From contig NZ_SVCB01000006.1 in NCBI RefSeq assembly GCF_015058545.1, positions 1-13,005 of the forward strand: a stretch of DNA of 13,005 nt, given 5' to 3'. The notes under the pieces are model-generated. The model had not been told where the DNA came from, made no database searches, and was given only the letters and a program-made list of their open reading frames with translations. How positions within the stretch are numbered: the stretch's first letter is position 1; the number at the start of each line of letters is the position of its first letter. The stretch comes from Veillonella sp. (lineage in GTDB: Bacteria; Bacillota; Negativicutes; Veillonellales; Veillonellaceae). This document shows positions 1 through 5,491 of the stretch, piece by piece. The position numbers were made by a program, and so were the translations under genes.

Positions 1-121
1 ATCTTTTGACCTGAGAATATGATTTGACTCCATATTTTTTTGTTAGATTTTTGCCACCGCCTTCTCCTTTTAAATTTGCTGTAACAACTTTTAGCTTAAA
101 TTTAAAACTATATTTTGACAT
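1..121 (-). CDS. IS3-family transposase OrfA, N-terminal 40 residues (partial)
   Basis: This short open frame begins with ATG at 121-119 and stays open to the window edge. It starts MSKYSFKFKLKVVTANLKGE and continues with GGG, KNLTKKYGVKSYSQVKR. This is the N-terminal helix-turn-helix of IS3/IS150-type OrfA proteins, which typically read KYSFEFK-KVV-AYLNGEGG followed by a recognition helix ending in QVRRW. OrfA binds the terminal repeats and, through a programmed frameshift, is normally joined to the OrfB catalytic part; that part is outside the window, so whether the element is intact cannot be judged. The ribosome binding site is AAGGAGG (plus-strand complement 133-139), about 11 bases before ATG and buried in a hairpin. 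Confidence 0.8.
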   Translation of the reverse strand, partial: MSKYSFKFKLKVVTANLKGEGGGKNLTKKYGVKSYSQVKR

Positions 122-122
122 G

Positions 123-176
123 AAAAAACCGACCTCCTTAAAATTAGATTTTTAGGTCTAACTTTAAGGGGTCGGT
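123..176 (-). promoter_or_regulatory. IS-end hairpin: terminator that also sequesters the transposase RBS
   Basis: Positions 128-134 pair with 170-176 (7 bp), then after a one-base bulge 136-142 pair with 163-169 (7 bp), then 144-148 pair with 157-161 (5 bp), with an 8-base loop. On the minus strand the stem is followed by six T (complement of 123-128), which gives an intrinsic terminator for transcription entering from the methyltransferase side. The transposase Shine-Dalgarno AAGGAGG lies entirely within the 3' arm. Such hairpins protect IS elements from activation by read-through transcripts; this role is known for other elements and inferred here. Confidence 0.75.
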
Positions 177-229
177 TCAATCATTACTTCGGCTACTGTG
201 GCATTATTTATTTAATTTGTAAATTAAGG

Positions 230-1057
230 CTATTTAACGCGCCAGGAAACCCACGCAACCTTATCTTCCGATGTATTGCGAATGCGGCTGTCTTCCGTGC
301 GATACGGCGCCAATAACGACAAAATTTCAGCACGCATAGCTTCTTCCGTACCCCATTCTTCCGAATGAAGGCGCATGGTGAAATAGCGAAGTGCTTCTTC
401 TTCCGTGAAAAATTCCGTTTCCGGCACGTTTACATATTCCACGTTCACGTCTTGGCCGACTTTTTTAACCGTAGCAATCACATCATCTACATTAGCCTGC
501 CATTTGAAGTCATCTTTTTGACCGTAAAAGTGTTCATATAAAGCATCAACGATAGTATCCTGACGACCGGCAAAACCCACGAACAAGCAGGCATTGCGGC
601 TTGTCTTGGCCAATGCTTCAATATTGTTCATGTCAAACATAACGGGACAGAAAAAGCTGTAACTCAAGTCGAACTGTTTATCCCAGCCTAATTCCGCACG
701 GGTTTCTTCACTCCACGGACCTACGTAAAGGTCCAAATCAAGATCTTCTTTTTCCGCTATTTTACGAGCGCCCGCAATCATACCGTTGGACAAGTCGATA
801 CCCGTAGCCTGATAGCCCAACTTGGCAAGGCCCAACGAATAATCGCCTACACCGCAGCCTACATCGAGAGTACGACCGCCCGGAGCCGGTAATAATTCAT
901 GTTTTTTCAAAAAATCTATAAAATTCGTAACCTGCGCAGCACGTTCTTGTTTGTCATGTAATTCCACGAAAAATTCGGAACGACTATTCCACGCCTCTTG
1001 TTCAGAGCGCCATTCCAGTTCTTCTTCGTGTATATTCGTTACTCGCACATTGCTCAT
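230..1057 (-). CDS. Class I SAM-dependent methyltransferase, substrate unknown
   Basis: The 275-residue product has the class I methyltransferase core. Motif I LDVGCGVGDYS is at residues 64-74, binding the methionine moiety of S-adenosylmethionine, and the acidic residue that contacts the ribose is D88 in ATGID. A FFVELHD segment and a basic/acidic helix precede the core; the C-terminal 100 residues are acidic and hold no further recognisable domain. No signal peptide or membrane segment is seen, so it is cytoplasmic. The start is fixed by AGGAGGG seven bases upstream. It lies downstream of bioD-bioA in the same direction, which raises BioC (malonyl-ACP methyltransferase) as an option, but the N-terminus does not look like BioC and a 237-base gap separates it from bioA. 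I therefore keep the call generic; the methyltransferase fold is secure, the substrate is not. Confidence 0.85.
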   Translation of the reverse strand: MSNVRVTNIHEEELEWRSEQEAWNSRSEFFVELHDKQERAAQVTNFIDFLKKHELLPAPGGRTLDVGCGVGDYSLGLAKLGYQATGIDLSNGMIAGARKIAEKEDLDLDLYVGPWSEETRAELGWDKQFDLSYSFFCPVMFDMNNIEALAKTSRNACLFVGFAGRQDTIVDALYEHFYGQKDDFKWQANVDDVIATVKKVGQDVNVEYVNVPETEFFTEEEALRYFTMRLHSEEWGTEEAMRAEILSLLAPYRTEDSRIRNTSEDKVAWVSWRVK

Positions 1058-1107
1058 AAAAGCCCTCCTATTGATAATTTATATCAATTCTAATATTTTC
1101 TATATAT

Positions 1108-1136
1108 AGAGTACTCTTATTTTGTTCCCATGACAA
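1108..1136 (-). promoter_or_regulatory. Possible promoter of the methyltransferase gene
   Basis: On the minus strand TTGTCA (complement of 1131-1136) is followed after 17 bases by TACTCT (complement of 1108-1113), a good -35 with a mediocre -10. It lies about 50 bases upstream of the start codon and downstream of the inverted-repeat element, so the gene may be transcribed independently of bioDA. Support is base matching only. Confidence 0.3.
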
Positions 1137-1153
1137 ATACCAATTACGAATAA

Positions 1154-1258
1154 TAGCCTAGATTCGGTTGCATATTATTATGAGATTTAATCTCATAAAT
1201 ACATAAACTCAAAAAATACGCCCTAGGCTATATTCTTAAGTCAACCGAATCCAGGCTA
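1154..1258. repeat. 105-bp element bounded by 17-bp inverted repeats
   Basis: TAGCCTAGATTCGGTTG at 1154-1170 and CAACCGAATCCAGGCTA at 1242-1258 are inverted repeats that differ at a single position, which is still a G-U pair in RNA. The AT-rich interior holds a nested palindrome at 1178-1198 (10-bp arms, one central base) and CTAGGCTA at 1223-1230, which repeats most of the right end and can pair perfectly with 1154-1161. Both outer ends are TA. The layout suits a small non-coding transposon remnant (MITE) with TA target preference, or a large regulatory hairpin between bioA and the methyltransferase gene. No open frame is present inside. Confidence 0.6.
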
Positions 1259-1294
1259 AGCTTTCATTCCATTAGAAAACCGGCAATTATTAAA

Positions 1295-2647
1295 TTATTT
1301 GCCCAACACGTCATTGAAGGATTCCACCGTACGATCGATGGCATCAGTCAATGTCTTATTATCCGTATTAAGTGGCGGATTGAAGTAGAGCACATCACCC
1401 AACGGACGGAGCAATAAACCGTGGTCCAAGGCTTTTTTATAAATCTGATAGCCTGTACGGGCTTTACTTGGCAACGGTTCTTTCGTGGCCGGATCTTTAA
1501 CGAGTTCAATAGCATTGATGAGGCCGATGTGACGAATTTCACCCACATTCGGATGTTTACCCAATGCATCTTCCAAAGCATTGTGCAAGAAGACGGCTTT
1601 ATCTTGTGCCGCCGCTAAGACGCCGTCGTTTTGCAAAATATCCAGTGTTGCTAAAGCGGCTGAACAGCCCAATGGGTTACCTGCATAGGTATGACTGTGC
1701 ATGAACGCTTTGTACTCGAAATAATCGGCATAGAAGGCATCATAAATCGCATCGGTAACAGCCATGATGGACATCGGCATATAGCCGGCCGTCAATGCTT
1801 TGGATATGGTCATGATATCCGGGGTAATACCCGCATGGTCACAGGCAAACATTTTGCCCGTACGGCCGAAGCCGGTAGCAATTTCATCGGCAATGAGCAG
1901 GACACCGTATTCATCGCAAAGAGCACGTAATTTTTTCAAATACAATGGCGGATACATGCGCATGCCCGCACAGCCCTGTACAATCGGTTCCACAATAACG
2001 GCCGCCAATTCATGACTATGTTTGGCGAAGTTTTCTTCCATATGCTCGAAACATTCGCAACCGCAAGTTTCACGGGTCTTGTTATATGGACAGCGATAGC
2101 AATCCGGCGCTTCCGTATGGATGGTTTCCATCAGCATCGGCTGATACATTTTAGCAAACAAATCCATGCTGCCAACGGCTAAAGCGCCCATGGTTTCCCC
2201 ATGATAACTTTCCGTGAGACACATAAATTTCTGACGTTCCGGATGACCTGTTTGATACTGATACTGGAAGGCCACTTTAAGGGCACATTCAACGGCACCG
2301 GAGCCATTATCGTTAAAATGCAATTTATTAAGGCCCTTCGGCAACACCTTGGTCAATTCTTCAGCCAAGGTAATGGCCGGTTTATGACTCAAATTGGCAA
2401 AAATAACATGTTCCAATGTATCCAACTGTTTTTTGATGGACGCATTGATTTTCGGATTGCAGTGCCCCAATAAATTACACCACCAAGAACTGATGATATC
2501 GATATATTCTTTGCCGTCTACGTCATATAAATACGAACCTTTGCCATGGTCGATGACAATGGGCGGCAATGTTTCATAATCCTTCATTTGTGAACAAGGA
2601 TGCCAAATATGTGCTAAATCTCTTTCAACCCACACCTGTGAACTCAT
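1295..2647 (-). CDS. bioA: Adenosylmethionine-8-amino-7-oxononanoate aminotransferase (BioA)
   Basis: BioA transfers the amino group of S-adenosylmethionine to 8-amino-7-oxononanoate (KAPA) to give 7,8-diaminononanoate, the step before dethiobiotin synthetase. The 450-residue length is normal. Fold-type I PLP features are clear: SSWWCNLLGH with the paired tryptophans 55-56 that shape the substrate pocket in BioA, SYHGETMGA at 147-155, the cofactor aspartate D254 in ADEIATGFGRTG, the Schiff-base lysine K283 in TISKALTAGY, HSHTYAGNPLGC at 317-328 and the carboxylate-binding arginine in LLLRPLGD. An insertion at 183-199 carries five cysteines (183, 186, 195, 197, 199); similar Cys-containing loops occur in relatives, so metal binding is only a possibility. 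AAAGGAG precedes the ATG. The enzyme is cytoplasmic and lies downstream of bioD, probably in the same BirA-controlled transcript. Confidence 0.97.
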   Translation of the reverse strand: MSSQVWVERDLAHIWHPCSQMKDYETLPPIVIDHGKGSYLYDVDGKEYIDIISSWWCNLLGHCNPKINASIKKQLDTLEHVIFANLSHKPAITLAEELTKVLPKGLNKLHFNDNGSGAVECALKVAFQYQYQTGHPERQKFMCLTESYHGETMGALAVGSMDLFAKMYQPMLMETIHTEAPDCYRCPYNKTRETCGCECFEHMEENFAKHSHELAAVIVEPIVQGCAGMRMYPPLYLKKLRALCDEYGVLLIADEIATGFGRTGKMFACDHAGITPDIMTISKALTAGYMPMSIMAVTDAIYDAFYADYFEYKAFMHSHTYAGNPLGCSAALATLDILQNDGVLAAAQDKAVFLHNALEDALGKHPNVGEIRHIGLINAIELVKDPATKEPLPSKARTGYQIYKKALDHGLLLRPLGDVLYFNPPLNTDNKTLTDAIDRTVESFNDVLGK

Positions 2648-2722
2648 GTTGAACTCCTTTTACCTCTAAATACCTATACCTAATCATTACGTATGTTAAC
2701 TGTATTCGCACCCTGATACGCG

Positions 2723-2752
2723 CCTAACTTAACTAATACGTAACCTAACTTA
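2723..2752. repeat. Paired 9-bp direct repeats in the bioD-bioA gap
   Basis: CCTAACTTA occurs at 2723-2731 and again at 2744-2752, a 21-base period (two helical turns). The rest of the 160-base gap between bioD and bioA is AT-rich with no convincing terminator or second BirA site. The spacing would suit a protein that binds one face of DNA, but this could be chance. Confidence 0.35.
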
Positions 2753-2807
2753 CTATGTAAAAACTTATATATAACCCTTACATGTTGCTGCTTGAAAAAA
2801 ATATTGC

Positions 2808-3500
2808 TTACACTTCGTCATATAAGGCGGCTAACGTATCGGCGGAAACGCCTAAGTCTTTAGCTCCTTCCGGTACACAAGCAATGACCGGCACGCCCGT
2901 CAATTCTTCAATCATCAGCTTATTATCCCGTTCCATGGGACTATCCGTATAGAAGTTCAAAATAACCCCTTTAACCGGAATGTTGCGAGCCCGTAAGTAT
3001 TCGATGGTCAAGACAGTCGCATTAATCGTACCCAACCCGGCATGGGCTACCAACAAAGTCGGTAAATTAAACCACTTGATGACATCTTCCAAGAAAATAT
3101 GCGCCGTTTCGTCATATCGCAACGGACACATGATGCCACCGCTACCTTCCATGGTGACGTATTCGAAGTTTTCTTTCGCTTTTGCAAAAGCCGCTTCTAC
3201 TACGGTTTTTTCAAGGGGATGACCTTCCCATTGAGCTGCCAAATGAGGCGATACGGCATGATCATATAAATATGACAATAAATCTTCATCCGGTACATCA
3301 ATGCCGGCCACTTTTTTTACATAACCCGCATCACTGGCTGCAATTGACGGCGCCCCACTGACCGCCGCTTTATAATAACCGGCCTTATATTGACCGTCTC
3401 GCAATGTTTTTACCAAAAGACCGGTAATGAATGTCTTGCCGATATCTGTTCCCGTTCCCAATACAAATAAGCCCTTACTCTTTGATTCGAGTTGTGCCAT
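2808..3500 (-). CDS. bioD: ATP-dependent dethiobiotin synthetase (BioD)
   Basis: BioD closes the ureido ring of dethiobiotin from 7,8-diaminononanoate, CO2 and ATP, using the product of neighbouring BioA. The 230 residues match the family length. The P-loop GTGTDIGKT is at 15-23, the substrate-binding lysine is probably K44 in YYKAAVSG, MEGSGGIMCP at 117-126 is the second conserved nucleotide/metal segment, and HAGLGTINATVLT at 153-165 matches the conserved GLGTIN block that contacts substrate. The protein is soluble. A purine-rich AGGAAGGGATG precedes the ATG. It is first in the minus-strand bioD-bioA unit. No other biotin genes (bioB, bioF, bioC/H) are in the window, so the pathway is completed elsewhere or the cell takes up an intermediate. 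Confidence 0.96.
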   Translation of the reverse strand: MAQLESKSKGLFVLGTGTDIGKTFITGLLVKTLRDGQYKAGYYKAAVSGAPSIAASDAGYVKKVAGIDVPDEDLLSYLYDHAVSPHLAAQWEGHPLEKTVVEAAFAKAKENFEYVTMEGSGGIMCPLRYDETAHIFLEDVIKWFNLPTLLVAHAGLGTINATVLTIEYLRARNIPVKGVILNFYTDSPMERDNKLMIEELTGVPVIACVPEGAKDLGVSADTLAALYDEV

Positions 3501-3519
3501 AATAACATCCCTTCCTCTA

Positions 3520-3552
3520 TTATTACCCTATTTATCAACACGCGGTTAACAA
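3520..3552 (-). promoter_or_regulatory. BirA operator controlling bioD-bioA
   Basis: On the minus strand TTGTTAACC (complement of 3544-3552) is followed by 15 bases and then GGGTAATAA (complement of 3520-3528). This is the two-half-site layout of bifunctional BirA repressors, TTGTTAACC-N15-GGTTAACAA, with one perfect half-site and one matching at 7 of 9. It lies between the -10 box and the bioD start codon, where biotinoyl-AMP-loaded BirA would block transcription. The consensus is known; the function here is inferred. Confidence 0.8.
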
Positions 3553-3566
3553 ATTGATTTTGATTT

Positions 3567-3596
3567 AATTTAATCACGCCAAGGGCTTATTGTCAA
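3567..3596 (-). promoter_or_regulatory. bioD promoter
   Basis: On the minus strand a perfect -35 TTGACA (complement of 3591-3596) is followed at 17-18 bases by TTAAAT/TAAATT (complement of 3567-3573), an acceptable -10. Initiation would fall near 3560, just upstream of the BirA operator. A small inverted repeat, AACCAT at 3601-3606 and ATGGTT at 3613-3618, lies just upstream of the -35. The remaining stretch to 3720 is AT-rich and shows nothing else I can support. Confidence 0.65.
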
Positions 3597-3720
3597 CTCG
3601 AACCATTTTAGTATGGTTTATAATCGACCTACAATAATTTTATAAATTGCATTTTTAATATACCCAAAAGGCATTCAATCATCATTTTTAGCACTATTGA
3701 TTACTTTTGTTCAAAAAGCG

Positions 3721-3759
3721 TCATTTATCATTGACTAAATGAGCGATTATGATTATATT
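3721..3759 (+). promoter_or_regulatory. fruRKA promoter with overlapping palindrome (candidate FruR operator)
   Basis: TTGACT at 3731-3736, a 17-base spacer and TATATT at 3754-3759 form a strong promoter, about 80 bases before the fruR start. A perfect 7-bp inverted repeat, TCATTTA at 3721-3727 and TAAATGA at 3736-3742, brackets the -35 box, so a bound repressor would cover it. TATAGTTAA is also repeated directly at 3759-3767 and 3796-3804. Autoregulation by the adjacent DeoR-family protein is typical of fru operons; which repeat is the operator is a guess. Confidence 0.6.
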
Positions 3760-3838
3760 ATAGTTAAGATAAACCATAATTAAGCAAAATACTAATATAG
3801 TTAATAAATATATGCGATGTTACACAGAGGAGATTCCC

Positions 3839-4585
3839 ATGTTATCAGAAGAACGGCAATCCTTAATTCTCGAACGGTTGCGGACTAAACGGGCCGTTAC
3901 CGTACAGGAATTGGTGCAAGACCTTGATTCCTCAGCGGCCACGATTCGCCGCGATTTAACCGAACTGCATCAGAAGGGCTTACTGCAAAAGGTGCACGGC
4001 GGCGCTGTGAGTTGCGATGTGGACTATTTCACCACCGAACCCGATATGTCAACGAAAGCCAATTTGTTTACTGATGAAAAAACAGCCATTGCCCAAGCGG
4101 CGGCAGCACTCATTGAAGAGCACGACTTCGTCTTTATCGATGCGGGCACAACGACGGAAATGATGTTACCTTTCGTCAATGCGAAGAATGTAACCTTCGT
4201 CACCAACGGCACATCTCATGCGGCAGCACTGGCCGCCCGTTATCGCCGTGTCATTCTCCTTGGGGGTCAGGTAAAAGCGGTTACCGGGGCCATCATTGGG
4301 GACACCGCTTTACAACAATTAGATGTTTTTAATTTTACCAAAGGCTTCTTCGGTACCAACGGCGTCAGCATTAAAGGCGGTTTCAGCACGCCGGATCCGG
4401 CCGAAGCGGCTATCAAAGCCAAAGCAATTCATAAATGCCATCGTGCTTACGTGCTTTGCGATTCGTCAAAATTTGACAAAATATCGTCGGTTACGTTTGC
4501 CCCATTGGAAAGTGCAACGATTATTACAACCAAAGTAAAAGGTGCTTATCATAACTATACTGAAATTAAGGAGGTAGAGCCATGA
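3839..4585 (+). CDS. fruR: DeoR-family repressor of the fructose operon (FruR)
   Basis: This 248-residue protein has a DeoR N-terminal winged helix (about 5-57): a helix-turn-helix VTVQELVQDLDSSAATIRRDL at roughly 20-40 and the family signature GLLQKVHGGAV. The C-terminal sugar-phosphate sensing domain shows FIDAGTTTEMML at 99-110, FVTNGTSHAAAL at 120-131, GGQV at 142-145 and the phosphate-binding CDSSKFDK near 207-214. The start at 3839 is chosen because AGAGGAG lies seven bases upstream and the family starts at ML-EERQ; an in-frame ATG at 3812 has no such site. Its stop overlaps the fruK start by 4 bases (ATGA), so they are translationally coupled. By analogy it would be relieved by fructose 1-phosphate. 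Confidence 0.93.
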   Translation: MLSEERQSLILERLRTKRAVTVQELVQDLDSSAATIRRDLTELHQKGLLQKVHGGAVSCDVDYFTTEPDMSTKANLFTDEKTAIAQAAAALIEEHDFVFIDAGTTTEMMLPFVNAKNVTFVTNGTSHAAALAARYRRVILLGGQVKAVTGAIIGDTALQQLDVFNFTKGFFGTNGVSIKGGFSTPDPAEAAIKAKAIHKCHRAYVLCDSSKFDKISSVTFAPLESATIITTKVKGAYHNYTEIKEVEP

Positions 4586-5487
4586 TTTACACGGTTACTT
4601 TTAATCCGTCCCTCGACTATGTCATGCGCGTTAACGGCTTTGAACCGAACGGCGTTAACCGCACCTATGAAGATTTCATCGTAGCCGGCGGTAAAGGGAT
4701 TAATGTATCCATCATGTTACGCCATTTAGGCCACGAGAACACCGCTTTAGGCTTCATTGCCGGTTTTACGGGTGACGAAATTGTGCGCCAACTGCGTGAA
4801 GAAGGTTGTGAAGAAGCTTTTGTCCGACTTGAAAAAGGCTATTCCCGCATCAATGTGAAATTAAAGAGCAATGGTGAAACGGAAATCAATGCCCAAGGCC
4901 CTGTCATCACCGAAGACGCCATGGCTAAGCTCTACAAACAACTTGATGCTTTGCAAAGCGGTGACACCTTAGTGCTCTCCGGCAGCATCCCCAAAGGACT
5001 TCCGGAAACAACCTATCGTGACATTATGGAGCGACTCAGCGGTCGCAATATTCGCATCATCGTCGATGCGACCCAAGATTTACTCATGAATGTACTCGAT
5101 TTAAAACCGTTTTTAATTAAGCCGAATCATCACGAATTAGAAAGTGTATTCCATACAAAATTTACAACGGAAACAGACATCATCGAAGCCGCCCGCCAAT
5201 TACAGGCCAAAGGTGCCCAGAACGTCCTCGTATCAAGAGCCGGCGACGGTGCCGTATTAGTTGATGCTAACGGCGAGGTACGAACCAGTCCCGTACCGAA
5301 AGGCAAACTCGTCAATTCCGTAGGTTCCGGTGATTCCATGGTGGCCGGTTTCTTGGCCGGCTATATCGAATCGGACGGTCAATATGACAAAGCCCTGGCT
5401 ATGGGCGTCGCCGCCGGTTCAGCGTCCGCCTTTGAAGAGTGGCTCGCAAATCGTGAACAAGTAGAAGCATTATTGGAGAAGGAGTAA
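4582..5487 (+). CDS. fruK: 1-phosphofructokinase (FruK)
   Basis: FruK phosphorylates fructose 1-phosphate, produced by the PTS permease encoded next door, to fructose 1,6-bisphosphate using ATP. It is a 301-residue PfkB-family kinase: the N-terminus MIYTVTFNPSLDYVM is characteristic, GGKGIN at 36-41 is the substrate-binding glycine pair, SGSIPKG at 133-139 and KPNHHELE at 180-187 are family blocks, and the C-terminal signature NSVGSGDSMVAGF carries the anion hole and the catalytic base D251. It is soluble. It starts 4 bases inside fruR and ends 4 bases before fruA, the fruA ribosome binding site AAGGAG being inside its last codons. Full length, no anomalies. Confidence 0.96.
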   Translation: MIYTVTFNPSLDYVMRVNGFEPNGVNRTYEDFIVAGGKGINVSIMLRHLGHENTALGFIAGFTGDEIVRQLREEGCEEAFVRLEKGYSRINVKLKSNGETEINAQGPVITEDAMAKLYKQLDALQSGDTLVLSGSIPKGLPETTYRDIMERLSGRNIRIIVDATQDLLMNVLDLKPFLIKPNHHELESVFHTKFTTETDIIEAARQLQAKGAQNVLVSRAGDGAVLVDANGEVRTSPVPKGKLVNSVGSGDSMVAGFLAGYIESDGQYDKALAMGVAAGSASAFEEWLANREQVEALLEKE

Positions 5488-5491
5488 TATC

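Larger units (their letters stand above)
1..179 (-). mobile_element. One end of an IS3-family insertion sequence (partial)
   Basis: Reading on the minus strand, position 179 begins TGAACCGACCCCTTAAAG, which has the 5'-TG start and the C-rich then AAAG-type terminal repeat typical of IS3-family (IS150-like) elements. The transposase start codon lies 58 bases inside, as expected for this family. The element leaves the window at position 1, so the other end and any target duplication (which would begin at 180 on this side) cannot be seen. It sits only 50 bases beyond the stop codon of the methyltransferase gene, whose transcript runs straight into it. The family call rests on the terminal bases plus the encoded N-terminus; the exact boundary is inferred. 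Confidence 0.75.

Noticed and set aside
230..1057. BioC (malonyl-ACP methyltransferase), from proximity to bioA and bioD.
   Set aside because: The N-terminal region does not resemble BioC, the gene is separated from bioA by 237 bases including an inverted-repeat element, and only generic methyltransferase motifs are present.
1348..2579. Several open frames of 60-90 codons overlapping bioA, mostly on the opposite strand.
   Set aside because: They mirror the codon structure of bioA, have no ribosome binding sites and show no recognisable protein features.
3812..3838. An upstream ATG extending FruR by nine residues.
   Set aside because: No ribosome binding site precedes it, while AGAGGAG is correctly placed for the ATG at 3839, where family similarity begins.
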